The notes below the pieces were generated by a model. That model was not told the origin of the DNA, ran no database searches, and saw only the letters and a list, made by a program, of their open reading frames with translations. Both the position numbers and the translations under genes were made by a program. This document shows, one piece after another, positions 16,289-25,432 of a stretch of DNA of 64,000 nt (positions are counted from its first letter, which is position 1; every line of letters begins with the position of its first letter). The stretch comes from Micromonospora sp. M71_S20 (GTDB taxonomy: Bacteria > Actinomycetota > Actinomycetes > Mycobacteriales > Micromonosporaceae): the NCBI RefSeq assembly GCF_003664255.1, contig NZ_RCCV01000003.1, positions 806,001 through 870,000 of the forward strand, read 5' to 3'.

Positions 16289-16765
16289 GTGGCGGACGGG
16301 GTGGGCGGCTGGGGGATGAGGTTCCTGCTCTGGCTGGGGCTTCCCCTCCTCGCCCTCCTCGGGCTGGGCCTCGGCGTGCCCGACGTCGCTGCGGCCTGGC
16401 GGGCGAAGTCCGGTGGCGGCACGGCGGGCACCTTCACCGCACTGCACGAGGAGTGCAGCCGCAACTGCGTCTGGCACGGCGACTTCGTTCCGGACGGGGG
16501 CGGGACGCCGCGTCACGACGTCATCGTCTACGACGGGCCTGACAGGTTGACCCCTGGCGCCACCGTGGCGGCGCGCGACACCGGCGCCCGCAGGGGCGTC
16601 TTCGCCGCCCGGGGCGGCGACACCTGGCTGATCTTCTCCGGGCTCGCGGTGGCCGGCGTGCTCGCCCCGATCGGCTGGGTGGTCCTGCTGGTGCGCGCGG
16701 CGACCAACCGGCGCCGGATCGCGCCCGGGCCGGGGGCAGCCGGTCACCCCGTCTCGCGCGGGTGA
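16289..16765 (+). CDS. two-helix membrane protein of unknown function
   Basis: 158 residues. Membrane segments at about 10-35 (FLLWLGLPLLALLGLGLG) and 113-138 (LIFSGLAVAGVLAPIGWVVLLV) enclose an extracytoplasmic loop of about 80 residues with two Cys (EECSRNCVW) that may form a disulphide. Layout is like small actinobacterial membrane proteins of unassigned role. GTG 16289 is preferred because of the -10 box six bases upstream; ATG 16317 is an alternative. Convergent with the DsbA-like gene 44 bases on. Confidence 0.65.
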   Translation: MADGVGGWGMRFLLWLGLPLLALLGLGLGVPDVAAAWRAKSGGGTAGTFTALHEECSRNCVWHGDFVPDGGGTPRHDVIVYDGPDRLTPGATVAARDTGARRGVFAARGGDTWLIFSGLAVAGVLAPIGWVVLLVRAATNRRRIAPGPGAAGHPVSRG

Positions 16766-16808
16766 GGCGCCCCCGACCGGGGATGACCACGACGTTGCCG
16801 GCGAAGGG

Positions 16809-17387
16809 TCAGTGGCGGGCGCGCTTGACCTCGTGGAAGGCGGGCATCCGGATCAGGGGTAGCAGCGAGTCCCAGATCGTCAGGGCGTCGTCGGTGCCGG
16901 GGACCTCGGTCAGGATCGGGCCGTGGACGCCCCGCTCGGCGCCCGGAACCATGAGCACCGGCGCGCCGATGTCCGGGCCGGCCGAGGCGTACGCCAGGGC
17001 GTGCGACTCGCGTACCGCCTCGTCCCAGCGGTCGTCGTCGAGCGCCGGCGCGGCGGCTTGCAGGCCCGCCGCCTCGACGGCCGCGTCCACGATCTTCGCC
17101 GACAGCGGGTTGCCCGCGTCGTGGCTGCGGGCGCCGATCTCGGCGTAGAACCGGGCGGCGTCGTCGTGGCGGCCCTCGGCGCGCAGCGCCTCCACCAACC
17201 GCAGCGCGCGGCTGGAGGCGGTCATCGCGTCGGCGTACTCCGGCGGCACCCGCCCCGAGTTCAGGATGGCCAGGCTGAACGCCCGCCACTCGATGTGCAG
17301 GCCCCGGGCGTCGGCGACCGCGACGAGCCAGCGGGAGGTGCGCCAGGTCCACGGGCAGGCGGGGTCGAGGAAGAAGGTGGCGTCCAT
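16809..17387 (-). CDS. DsbA-family protein (Rv2466c-like mycothiol-dependent nitroreductase family)
   Basis: 192 residues. Thioredoxin-like start FLDPACPWTWRTSRWL puts the active-site Cys at residue 11 in a CPWT context; the usual second Cys of CPxC is absent, so it is a monothiol variant. Downstream helices (EYADAMTASSRALRLVEAL) and GAPVLMVPG near 143, which carries the probable cis-proline loop, fit the DsbA/FrnE fold. Family members in actinobacteria couple mycothiol/mycoredoxin to reductions. Leaderless promoter: TAGGCT six bases before ATG 17387. Cytosolic, no signal peptide. Confidence 0.75.
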   Translation of the reverse strand: MDATFFLDPACPWTWRTSRWLVAVADARGLHIEWRAFSLAILNSGRVPPEYADAMTASSRALRLVEALRAEGRHDDAARFYAEIGARSHDAGNPLSAKIVDAAVEAAGLQAAAPALDDDRWDEAVRESHALAYASAGPDIGAPVLMVPGAERGVHGPILTEVPGTDDALTIWDSLLPLIRMPAFHEVKRARH

Positions 17388-17393
17388 CGGCCG

Positions 17394-17399
17394 AGCCTA
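17394..17399 (-). promoter_or_regulatory. -10 box of leaderless promoter for DsbA-like gene
   Basis: TAGGCT on the minus strand, six bases before ATG 17387. Confidence 0.5.
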
Positions 17400-17619
17400 C
17401 GGGCGGCCGGGCCGGTCCGCACGGCGTGATCCGCGCCACACCCCGTGGTGTCGGCGCCGTCCCGTCAGCGTCAGGTTTCGCAACTTCGCAGGTCGGGCAG
17501 TGTTGGGGCCACGAAACGTCCGGGACGACGGAACCGCTGGTCAGACGCCCCGAACGGCTCGCCGTGCGCCGGGGCGCGGAGCCTCACCCCGGCCTTTGGC
17601 CGACACGAGGGGAGGGGTG

Positions 17620-18909
17620 ATGAGCGACCCTGACAAGGCCCGACGCCGACGGCGGCCACGCGTGCGCGCGGTGGCTGCCGCCGCGGCGTTGACGCTGGTG
17701 GCGCCGATGGCGGCCGCCTGCGGTTCCGGCGGGGACGGCGGTACGCCCACGATCAACCTGTACTACCCGCCGGAGCAGAACCTGCAGAAGGTCGTCGACG
17801 ACTGCAACGCGCAGGCCCAGGGGCGCTACAAGATCGTCTACCGGGTGCTGCCCCGGCAGGCCGACGACCAGCGGGTGCAGATGGTCCGCCGGCTGGCCGC
17901 GCAGGACAGCGGGATGGACGTCCTCGGCCTCGACGTCACCTGGACCCAGGAGTTCGCCAGCGCCGACTGGATCAGGGAGTGGACCGGGCAGGACCGCGCG
18001 GAGGTCGAGCAGGGCACCCTCGCCGGCCCGCTGGAGACCGCCCGCTACGAGGACAAGCTCTACGGCGCGCCGAAGAACACAAACGTCCAGCTGCTCTGGT
18101 ACCGCAAGGACCTGGTGCCGCAGCCGCCGAAGACGTGGGACCAGATGATCTCCACCGCCCAGGAGCTGAAGCAGCAGGGCAAGCCGTACCAGGTACTCAC
18201 CATGGGCGCCCAGTACGAGGGCCTCGTCGTCCTCTACAACACCCTCGCCGAGAGCGCCGGCGGCAAGATCCTCAGCGACGACGGCAAGCAGGCCGTGATG
18301 GACGAGGGCACCGTCCGGGCGCTGGAGCAGCTCCAGCGCTTCGCCACGTCGGGCGTGACGTCACCGTCGTTCAGCAACGCCACCGAGGACCCGGTCCGGC
18401 TGGAGTTCCAGTCCGGCGACGGCGCGTTCCAGGTCAACTGGCCGTTCGTCTACCCGGCCATGCAGGAGGCCAACCCGGAGCTGGCCAAGCAGGTCGGCTG
18501 GGCCCGGATCCCGGGCGTCGACGAGAACACGCCGAGCAAGGTCACCATCGGCGGGATCAACATGGCGGTCAGCGCCTACTCGAAGCACCCCGAGGAGTCC
18601 TTCGAGGCGGCCCGCTGCATCCGCAACGAGAAGAACCAGAAGTTCTCCGCCGTCAACGACGGCGTGCCGCCGACCATCGAGAAGGTCTACGACGACCCGG
18701 AGATGGCCGAGGCGTACCCGATGCGGGACACCATCCTCGAAGAACTCAAGGAGCCGGCGGTCCGGCCGCTGACCCCGGCGTACCAGAGCATCTCCACCGT
18801 CATGTCGGCGATCCTGTCGCCGCCGTCGGCGATCCGGCCCGAGCAGACCGCCGACGAGCTGCGCGACGCCATCGCTGACGCCCTCGAATCGAAGGGGGTC
18901 CTGCCGTGA
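17620..18909 (+). CDS. lpqY: sugar ABC transporter substrate-binding lipoprotein (LpqY-like)
   Basis: 429 residues. Twin-Arg/basic N-terminus then hydrophobic stretch ending PMAAAC with the lipobox Cys at residue 34. The mature protein (INLYYPPEQNLQKVVDDCN, RVLPRQADDQRVQMVRRLAA, DVLGLDVTWTQEFASADW) follows the pattern of mycobacterial LpqY, the trehalose-binding protein, and belongs to the family of extracellular sugar-binding proteins. Placed first in a four-gene importer operon. ATG 17620 follows GAGGGGAGGGG. The sugar (trehalose, maltose or related) cannot be fixed from sequence alone; the symbol reflects this likeness only. Confidence 0.82.
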   Translation: MSDPDKARRRRRPRVRAVAAAAALTLVAPMAAACGSGGDGGTPTINLYYPPEQNLQKVVDDCNAQAQGRYKIVYRVLPRQADDQRVQMVRRLAAQDSGMDVLGLDVTWTQEFASADWIREWTGQDRAEVEQGTLAGPLETARYEDKLYGAPKNTNVQLLWYRKDLVPQPPKTWDQMISTAQELKQQGKPYQVLTMGAQYEGLVVLYNTLAESAGGKILSDDGKQAVMDEGTVRALEQLQRFATSGVTSPSFSNATEDPVRLEFQSGDGAFQVNWPFVYPAMQEANPELAKQVGWARIPGVDENTPSKVTIGGINMAVSAYSKHPEESFEAARCIRNEKNQKFSAVNDGVPPTIEKVYDDPEMAEAYPMRDTILEELKEPAVRPLTPAYQSISTVMSAILSPPSAIRPEQTADELRDAIADALESKGVLP

Positions 18910-18955
18910 TCGAGCGCATCCGGCGACTCGACGCCGACCGCCCGGAGGTGGCGGC

Positions 18956-19954
18956 ATGAGCGTCAACGCCACGCCGGCGGGCGCCGACGTGGCCGCCGAC
19001 GAGACGGCCGCCCGGCCCGGCCGGGACGCCAGGGTGCCGGTCCAGCGCGCCGGTCGGGGCCGCAAAGCCCCGCTGAGCGAGAACAAGAAGGCCGAGCGCC
19101 GGCTGGGCTGGCTGCTCTGCGCGCCCGCCGCGCTGGTCATGGTGCTGGTGACCGCGTACCCGATCATCTACTCGGTCTGGCTGTCGCTGCAGCGCTACGA
19201 CCTGCGCTTCCCCGCCGAGCGCGAGTTCGTCGGGCTGGAGAACTACGCGACCGTGCTGACCAACGAGTTCTGGTGGACGGCGTTCGGGGTCACCGCGCTG
19301 ATCACGGTGGTCACCGTCGCCGTCGAGCTGGTGCTCGGCATGGGACTGGCGCTGATCATGCACCGCACGCTGGTCGGCCGGGGCATCGTGCGGACCGCGG
19401 CGCTGATCCCGTACGGCATCGTCACGGTCGTGGCGGCCTTCTCCTGGCGGTACGCGTGGACGCCCGGCACCGGCTACCTGGCCAACCTGTTCAGCGACGG
19501 CGCACCGCTGACGGAACGGGCCAGCTCGCTGGCGATCATCATGCTGGCCGAGATCTGGAAGACCACGCCGTTCATGGCGCTGCTGCTCATGGCCGGCCTC
19601 GCCCTGGTGCCGGAGGACCTGCTCAAGGCCGCCTCCACCGACGGCGCCACCTCCTGGCAGCGGTTCACGAAGGTGATGCTGCCGGTGATGAAGCCGGCGA
19701 TCCTGGTCGCGCTGCTGTTCCGCACCCTGGACGCGTTCCGGGTGTTCGACAACATCTTCGTGCTGACCGCGGGCGGCAACGAGACCTCGTCGGTGTCGAT
19801 GCTCGCCTACAACAACCTGATCCGGGGCCTGAACCTCGGCATCGGGTCGACGATGTCGGTGCTGATCTTCCTCACCGTGGCGATCATCGCCTTCGTCTTC
19901 GTGAAGCTGTTCGGTACCGCTGCCCCCGGCAGCGACGACGGGGAGAGGCGTTGA
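18956..19954 (+). CDS. sugA: sugar ABC transporter permease (SugA-like)
   Basis: 332 residues. MalF/SugA-type binding-protein-dependent permease: six membrane helices (about 55-80, 115-140, 150-170, 185-210, 240-260, 295-320) and the EAA loop [26 protein letters not shown] near 220-245 that contacts the ATPase. A polar 40-residue N-terminal tail precedes the first helix. SD GGAGGTGG sits seven bases before ATG 18956. Separated from lpqY by 46 bases and from sugB by one. Confidence 0.88.
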   Translation: MSVNATPAGADVAADETAARPGRDARVPVQRAGRGRKAPLSENKKAERRLGWLLCAPAALVMVLVTAYPIIYSVWLSLQRYDLRFPAEREFVGLENYATVLTNEFWWTAFGVTALITVVTVAVELVLGMGLALIMHRTLVGRGIVRTAALIPYGIVTVVAAFSWRYAWTPGTGYLANLFSDGAPLTERASSLAIIMLAEIWKTTPFMALLLMAGLALVPEDLLKAASTDGATSWQRFTKVMLPVMKPAILVALLFRTLDAFRVFDNIFVLTAGGNETSSVSMLAYNNLIRGLNLGIGSTMSVLIFLTVAIIAFVFVKLFGTAAPGSDDGERR

Positions 19955-19955
19955 G

Positions 19956-20789
19956 ATGGCTGACACCACCACCCGGGCCAAGCTGCGCTGGGGCCTGCTG
20001 GACGCCATCGTGGTCGTCTTCGCGCTGGTGCCGGTGCTCTGGATCATGTCGCTGTCGTTCAAGACGCCGGCGACCCTGACCGACGGGAAGTTCATCCCGC
20101 AGGAGTGGACGCTGGACAACTACCGGACGATCTTCCAGACCGACCAGTTCGTCCGGGCCCTGGTCAACTCGATCGGCATCGCGCTGATCGCCACCGTGAT
20201 CGCCGTGGTGCTCGGCGCCATGGCCGCGTACGCGATCTCCCGGCTGGACTTCCCCGGCAAGCGGCTGCTGGTCGGGGTCTCCCTGCTTATCGCGATGTTC
20301 CCGCAGGTGTCCCTGGTGTCGCCGCTGTTCGAGATCGAGCGGCAGCTCGGCCTCTTCGACACCTGGCCGGGCCTGATCCTGCCGTACATCACCTTCGCGC
20401 TGCCGCTGGCGATCTACACGCTGTCGGCGTTCTTCAAGCAGATCCCGTGGGACCTGGAGAAGGCGGCGAAGATGGACGGCGCGACGCAGGCCCAGGCGTT
20501 CCGGCGGGTCATCGCCCCGCTCGCCGCGCCGGGGCTGTTCACCACGGCGATCCTGGTCTTCATCTTCTGCTGGAACGACTTCCTCTTCGCCATCACGCTG
20601 ACCTCCACCGAGCGGGCGCGCACGGTGCCGGTGGCGCTGTCGTTCTTCACCGGCGAGTCGCAGTTCGAGGACCCCACCGGGGCGATCTGCGCCGCCGCCG
20701 TGGTGATCACCGTTCCGATCATCCTGTTCGTCCTCTTCTTCCAGCGCCGCATCGTCTCCGGCCTGACCTCCGGCGCAGTCAAGGGATAG
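19956..20789 (+). CDS. sugB: sugar ABC transporter permease (SugB-like)
   Basis: 277 residues. MalG/SugB-type permease with six helices and the EAA loop [28 protein letters not shown] near 165-195. ATG 19956 starts one base after the sugA stop, so translation is coupled. Acts with SugA as the membrane channel of the importer. Confidence 0.88.
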   Translation: MADTTTRAKLRWGLLDAIVVVFALVPVLWIMSLSFKTPATLTDGKFIPQEWTLDNYRTIFQTDQFVRALVNSIGIALIATVIAVVLGAMAAYAISRLDFPGKRLLVGVSLLIAMFPQVSLVSPLFEIERQLGLFDTWPGLILPYITFALPLAIYTLSAFFKQIPWDLEKAAKMDGATQAQAFRRVIAPLAAPGLFTTAILVFIFCWNDFLFAITLTSTERARTVPVALSFFTGESQFEDPTGAICAAAVVITVPIILFVLFFQRRIVSGLTSGAVKG

Positions 20790-20798
20790 GTGGTACTC

Positions 20799-22004
20799 AT
20801 GGCTGACATCGTGCTCGACAAGGTGAGCAAGAAGTTCCCGGACGGGACCGTCGCGGTGGCCGACGTCGACCTGGAGATCGCCGACGGCGAGTTCGTCATC
20901 CTGGTCGGCCCGTCCGGCTGCGGGAAGTCCACCACCCTCAACATGATCGCGGGCCTGGAGGACATCAGCTCCGGCGAACTGCGCATCGGCGGCCAGCGGG
21001 TCAACGACAAGGCCCCCCGGGACCGGGACATCGCGATGGTGTTCCAGTCCTACGCCCTCTACCCGAACATGACCGTCCGGGAGAACATGGCGTTCCCGCT
21101 GCGGCTGGCGAAGCTGGACAAGGAGACGATCAACCGGAAGGTCGAGGAGGCGGCGAAGGTCCTGGAGCTGTCCGCCCTGCTGGACCGCAAGCCGGCCAAC
21201 CTCTCGGGCGGCCAGCGTCAGCGGGTCGCGATGGGCCGCGCGATCGTCCGGCAGCCCAAGGCGTTCCTGATGGACGAGCCGCTGTCCAACCTGGACGCCA
21301 AGCTGCGGGTGCAGATGCGCACCGTCGTGTCGCGCCTGCAGAAGAAGCTGGGCACCACCACCGTCTACGTGACCCACGACCAGACCGAGGCGATGACCCT
21401 CGGCGACCGCGTGGTGATCATGCGCGGCGGCGCGGTGCAGCAGGTCGGCCCGCCGCAGGAGCTGTACGACCACCCGCGCAACCTCTTCGTCGCCGGCTTC
21501 ATCGGCTCGCCGTCGATGAACTTCCTGCACGCCGCCGTCGAGGACGGCAAGCTGCGTACGGCGCTGGGCGACGTGCCGATCGGCGAGCGGATCCGGCGCG
21601 AGCTGGAGAGTGCGGACGCCCCACGCGAGCTGATCCTCGGCATCCGGCCGGAGCACTTCGAGGACGCCGCGCTGGTCGACGACGACACCCGCCGCCGGGG
21701 CGCGGAGTTCGAGGCGCCGGTCGACATCGTCGAGTCCATGGGCTCCGACAAGTACGTCTACTTCAGCGTCGAGGGGGAGCGGGCCAGCGCCGCCGAACTG
21801 GAGGAGCTGGCGGCCGACGCGGGCGCCGACTTCAGCGGCGGGGGGACCAGCCTGGTGACCCGGCTGTCGGCCGAGTCCCCGGTCGAGGAGGGGCAGACCC
21901 GGCGCGTCTGGTTCAACCTGGAGAAGATCCACCTGTTCGACCCGTCCAACGGGCGCAACCTGACCCTGCACGAGGGACGGGCGGCCGGCGCGCTCGCCGA
22001 CTGA
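20799..22004 (+). CDS. sugC: sugar ABC transporter ATP-binding protein (SugC/MsiK/UgpC-like)
   Basis: 401 residues. Walker A GPSGCGKS at 37-44, Q-loop MVFQSYALYPNMTV, signature LSGGQRQRVAMGRA, Walker B AFLMDEP and H-loop VTHDQTEAM are complete, followed by the regulatory OB-fold (TOBE) domain of CUT1 importers. In actinobacteria such an ATPase (MsiK, SugC) may energise more than one sugar importer. Start ATG 20799 has AGGTGG five bases upstream; the GTG at 20790 directly after the sugB stop is less likely. A perfect terminator follows. Confidence 0.9.
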   Translation: MADIVLDKVSKKFPDGTVAVADVDLEIADGEFVILVGPSGCGKSTTLNMIAGLEDISSGELRIGGQRVNDKAPRDRDIAMVFQSYALYPNMTVRENMAFPLRLAKLDKETINRKVEEAAKVLELSALLDRKPANLSGGQRQRVAMGRAIVRQPKAFLMDEPLSNLDAKLRVQMRTVVSRLQKKLGTTTVYVTHDQTEAMTLGDRVVIMRGGAVQQVGPPQELYDHPRNLFVAGFIGSPSMNFLHAAVEDGKLRTALGDVPIGERIRRELESADAPRELILGIRPEHFEDAALVDDDTRRRGAEFEAPVDIVESMGSDKYVYFSVEGERASAAELEELAADAGADFSGGGTSLVTRLSAESPVEEGQTRRVWFNLEKIHLFDPSNGRNLTLHEGRAAGALAD

Positions 22005-22016
22005 CGTACGCCGCGA

Positions 22017-22049
22017 CGGGCGGGTGGGTCGAACCGACCCACCCGCCCG
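22017..22049. terminator. bidirectional terminator
   Basis: A 14 bp perfect stem (22017-22030 with 22036-22049) and 5-base loop between the convergent sugC and PRC-barrel genes. Core arm GGGCGGGTGGGTC. Confidence 0.85.
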
Positions 22050-22064
22050 CTGTCGTGCCAGCGG

Positions 22065-22799
22065 TCAGCGGCGTCGCCGGCTGCGCTCCGGGATGTCCGC
22101 GTCCACCCGCTCCCGGCGGATCTGGTCGTCGATGGGCTGCTCCTCGACGACCTCCTCCTTGGCCAGGTGGACCCGCTCGACGGGCACCGTCTCCTTGCCG
22201 ACCACCGGCCGCTCGGCCCGCAGGGTCATCTCCTGCTCGGCCTCGCCGATGTCGGCGCGCATGCCACGCGCGTCGCGGGCGGCGATGGGCTCCCGCTCCA
22301 CGCGCACCTCGTCGTGCTCAACGGGCACGGTGGTGTGCACGTCCTCGGTGACCACGTACTTGCGCAGCCGCGCGGCGCCGGCGGGCTGGCTCTCCGTGCC
22401 GACCCGCAGCCGCTCCTCGGACCGGACTAGGTCCTCGCCCGCTGCCGGCGCCCGTCCGCGGTCAGCCTTCGGCGGGGCCTGCGGCGTCAGGCGGTAGTGG
22501 GCGTAGAGCTGCTCGATCTGATCCGTGTTCAGCGGCTGGTCGGTGCCGGCGTCCACGGCCGGGGCGTCCTTCACGGTGGACTTGTCGTAGTCGACCGCGA
22601 GCCCGCCGTCGGTGATTCGGGCCTTCTCCAGCGGAGCCATCGACTCCTTGTGGCCCATCAGGCCGGTCTTCACACTGACCCAGGTCGGTTCACCGGCGGC
22701 GTCGGCCCAGATCTGGCCCACGCTCCCGATCTTCGACCCCGAGCGGTCCTTGACGTCCTGCCCGTACAGCGAGTTGGCCTGCTGTTCGTTGAGCCTCAT
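22065..22799 (-). CDS. PRC-barrel and DUF2382 stress-associated protein
   Basis: 244 residues. The N-terminal PRC-barrel (QANSLYGQDVKDRSGSKIGSVGQIW, WVSVKTGLMG) is followed by a linker and a C-terminal DUF2382 repeat region (RSEERLRVGTE, LRKYVVTEDVHTTVPVEHDEVRVEREPI, RPVVGKETVPVERVHLAKE). This pairing is common in actinobacteria and cyanobacteria; role unproven, often ascribed to stress. Start: ATG 22799 lies ten bases after GGAGG; ATG 22808 is only one base from that SD. Confidence 0.85.
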   Translation of the reverse strand: MRLNEQQANSLYGQDVKDRSGSKIGSVGQIWADAAGEPTWVSVKTGLMGHKESMAPLEKARITDGGLAVDYDKSTVKDAPAVDAGTDQPLNTDQIEQLYAHYRLTPQAPPKADRGRAPAAGEDLVRSEERLRVGTESQPAGAARLRKYVVTEDVHTTVPVEHDEVRVEREPIAARDARGMRADIGEAEQEMTLRAERPVVGKETVPVERVHLAKEEVVEEQPIDDQIRRERVDADIPERSRRRR

Positions 22800-22970
22800 G
22801 GTCGTCATACCTCCCTCTCGGTTCACGGCCCGGTTACCCGGCCGGCCGGCCGGGATTCGTCGACGACCGGACGGATAGGAGCAGCGCCGAAAGGCCGGCG
22901 AGCGCGGCGTGACGACTGGGGCCAGCGCGCCCGGTGGGGCCCGTGGGAGGGGCGCGCCGGCGCCCGCCGG

Positions 22971-24080
22971 TCAGCCGGGCCAGTCGATCCGGAGCGGCAG
23001 GCCCAGGAAGTCGGCGTAACGGCCCAGCGCGCCCGCCACGCGGGCCCGGGTCGGCTCGTCGAGGGGCACCAGCGGAAACACCGTGACCGTCACCCGGGTC
23101 CTGCCGACCGTGCGCTTCCAGGTGCCGACGACCCGCCCGTCGCGCACGACCGTGGCCTGGAAGACGCCGTTGCGCCCCGGCACGATCGCGTCGGCGTGGG
23201 CGGGATCCAGCATCAGCGAGCGGTCCTTGAAGCCCAGCAGGTACTCGTCGAAGCCGGGCAGCACCAGCAGGTCGTCGACCGGCGCGCGGGGCGCGTCGAG
23301 CAGGGCCGCGTCGACGAGCGCCTCCTGCCCGTCGATCCGCACCGTCGTGAGGGCGTCGCCGGCCGCCGCAAAGCCCCGGCGCGCGTCGGTGAGCGTCAGC
23401 CCCGTCCAGCCGGCGAACTCCCGGGCGGTGACCGGCCCGTGCCCACGCACGTAACGGCGGGCGAGGATCGCGAGGGCCTCGTCCCGCTCCGGCCGGCGCG
23501 CGTCGGGCGCCCACTCGTCGAGCAGGGCGAAGGTCTGCTCGGTGCCGACGTTGGGCGCGAGGCACGTGACGCCGCGGACGCTGGCGTACCAGAGCAGGTG
23601 GTAGCCGCGCTGCTCGCCCGTGTCGATGCCGGCCGCCTCGAGCGCGGCCAGACACCGGGCCCGGGTGAGTCGGCCGCCGCCGGCCAGCGCGGCGCCGAGC
23701 ACGTCGAGCGCGCGGTCCGCGTCGGTCTCGGTCAGCCCGAGCTGCGCGCGGCGGGTGGCGGCGCCGGCCAGCGAGCGTACGCCGGTCAGCTCCAGCATCC
23801 AGCGGGCGTCGCGGGGCGGCACGAGGTGCACGGTGCCCCGCATCGGCCAGGTGCGCAGCGCCTCCCGGCGCTCCAGCGCGGCGTGCACGTCGGCGTGGCC
23901 GAGCGCGGGCAGCCGCACCCCGAGCGACCACATGCCGCTGGCCAGGTCCTGCGCCTGCATGGCCCCGAACCACTCCACCACGCCCGCCACCCCGGCGGGG
24001 CGCACCGTGGGGTGCGGGCGCAGCAGCAGGCCGGTCATGCGTAGCGCGAGCGCCTCGCGTCCGCCGAGGTCCACCGTCAT
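22971..24080 (-). CDS. winged-helix DNA-binding domain protein (AlkZ/YcaQ-related, PF06224 type)
   Basis: 369 residues. WFGAMQAQDLASGMWSLGVRLP near 37-57 carries the QxQD element and TWPMRGTVHLVPPRDARWML near 76-95 the conserved block of the winged-helix family that includes the DNA glycosylase AlkZ; later LPGFDEYLLGFKDRSLML. AlkZ uses a QΦQ motif to excise crosslinked bases; this protein has MQAQD in the matching place, so a DNA-repair role is possible but not shown. ATG 24080 has AAGGGAG four bases upstream. Confidence 0.7.
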   Translation of the reverse strand: MTVDLGGREALALRMTGLLLRPHPTVRPAGVAGVVEWFGAMQAQDLASGMWSLGVRLPALGHADVHAALERREALRTWPMRGTVHLVPPRDARWMLELTGVRSLAGAATRRAQLGLTETDADRALDVLGAALAGGGRLTRARCLAALEAAGIDTGEQRGYHLLWYASVRGVTCLAPNVGTEQTFALLDEWAPDARRPERDEALAILARRYVRGHGPVTAREFAGWTGLTLTDARRGFAAAGDALTTVRIDGQEALVDAALLDAPRAPVDDLLVLPGFDEYLLGFKDRSLMLDPAHADAIVPGRNGVFQATVVRDGRVVGTWKRTVGRTRVTVTVFPLVPLDEPTRARVAGALGRYADFLGLPLRIDWPG

Positions 24081-24209
24081 CGCGCTCCCTTCACGAAAGG
24101 TCGGCGCCAGCCTAGGGCCGCCCACCGACCTGTTGACGCGCATAGAGGCGGCCACAGTGGGAAAGCGCCCGGCCGAGATACGTGCATCGGTGCGCGTGGA
24201 GGGAGCGAC

Positions 24210-24605
24210 ATGACTGCGTCCAGTGAGCCGTCCCGGCGTGGCGCCGTACCGCTACATCCCGGCGAGGGCCGGGCCGGCACATCGGCCAAGACCAGCGCCG
24301 CCGCCGCCTTCGCCCTGGTCTTCGGGGTGGCCGCGCTGATCAGCGTGCTGACCGTGATCCTGTCCTGGATCGGCCTGCTGCTCGGCATCATCGGCGTGAT
24401 CCTGGGCATCGTCGGGCTCAAGATGGCCGGCCGACCCGGGGTGACCGGACGGGGCGTGGCGATCGGCGGCCTGGTGCTCAGCGCCCTGGCGGTGCTGATC
24501 GGGCTGGCCTTCGCCGCCGGGGTCACCACCTTCCTCAACAACGAGGGCGGCGTGGACCGGATCCAGCAGGAGGTCGACGACCTGCGCGACCGCCTCGACA
24601 ACTGA
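24210..24605 (+). CDS. DUF4190-type membrane protein
   Basis: 131 residues. A polar N-terminus with AKTSAAAAFALVFGVAA begins the DUF4190 domain: two long hydrophobic segments (about 32-66 and 79-107) with GLKMAGRPGVTGRGVAIGGLVLS between, then a charged amphipathic tail (VDRIQQEVDDLRDRLDN) that may coil. Function unknown. SD GGAGGGAG is four bases before ATG 24210. Confidence 0.8.
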   Translation: MTASSEPSRRGAVPLHPGEGRAGTSAKTSAAAAFALVFGVAALISVLTVILSWIGLLLGIIGVILGIVGLKMAGRPGVTGRGVAIGGLVLSALAVLIGLAFAAGVTTFLNNEGGVDRIQQEVDDLRDRLDN

Positions 24606-24661
24606 CCGGCGGCCCCTGCCGCGGCAGGCCGGGGCGCGCGGTGCGGGCATGTGCGCCCGAC

Positions 24662-24667
24662 TAGGGT
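24662..24667 (+). promoter_or_regulatory. -10 box of leaderless promoter for HipA-like kinase gene
   Basis: TAGGGT, six bases before GTG 24674. Confidence 0.5.
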
Positions 24668-24673
24668 GGTCCC

Positions 24674-25432
24674 GTGCTCCGAGAGGTCTGCGGAATCCGG
24701 TACGTCACCCCGCTGCGCGAGGGCGGCTCGCTGCCCGGCGTGGTGGAGGCCGACGACCTCGGCACGTACGTGGCGAAGTTCCGGGGCGCCGGGCAGGGGC
24801 CCAAGGCGCTGGTCGCCGAGGTGGTCTGCGGCGAGCTGGCCCGTCGGCTGGGCCTGGCGGTGCCGCCGCTGGTGGTGCTCGACATCGACCCGGTGATCGG
24901 GCGCGCGGAGCCCGACCAGGAGGTGCAGGAGCTGCTGCGCAACAGTGGCGGCGCCAACCTGGGCATGGACTTCCTGCCCGGGGCGCTGGGCTACGACCCG
25001 GTCGCGCACCCCGTCGAGCCGGCGCTCGCCTCGCGGGTGCTCTGGTTCGACGCGTACGTGGAGAACGTCGACCGCAGCTGGCGCAACCCGAACCTGCTCG
25101 TCTGGCACCGCGAACTCTGGCTGATCGACCACGGCGCCTGCCTGTACTTCCACCACAACTGGCCACGCGCAGAGGCGGCGGTGCACCGGCCGTACCGGGC
25201 CGACGACCACGTGCTGTCGTCCTACGCGACCCGGGTGGCCGAGGCGGATGCCGAGTTGGCCCCGCGGGTGACCCGGGACCTGCTGGGCGAGGTGCTGGCG
25301 CTGGTGCCCGACGGCTGGCTGGCCGGCGCCGACTTCGACTCCGCCGACGCGGCCCGCGCGACGTACGTGGACCATCTGGCCCGCCGGGTCGCGCGCAGGG
25401 ACGACTGGCTGCCGCAGAGGAGCGCGGCGTGA
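24674..25432 (+). CDS. HipA-family kinase-like protein
   Basis: 252 residues. Fold elements of HipA-type kinases: TYVAKFRGAGQGPKALVAEVVCGELARRLGL (ATP-binding Lys then helix with Glu), FDAYVENVDRSWRNPNLLVW as catalytic loop (D-x-N/D-R ... N) and LWLIDHGACLYFHHNW with the metal-binding Asp. It lacks the N-terminal HipA domain of E. coli HipA (440 aa). It overlaps the DUF3037 gene by four bases, and that two-gene unit recurs in actinobacteria; whether it is a toxin-antitoxin pair is unknown. Leaderless GTG start. Confidence 0.75.
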   Translation: MLREVCGIRYVTPLREGGSLPGVVEADDLGTYVAKFRGAGQGPKALVAEVVCGELARRLGLAVPPLVVLDIDPVIGRAEPDQEVQELLRNSGGANLGMDFLPGALGYDPVAHPVEPALASRVLWFDAYVENVDRSWRNPNLLVWHRELWLIDHGACLYFHHNWPRAEAAVHRPYRADDHVLSSYATRVAEADAELAPRVTRDLLGEVLALVPDGWLAGADFDSADAARATYVDHLARRVARRDDWLPQRSAA

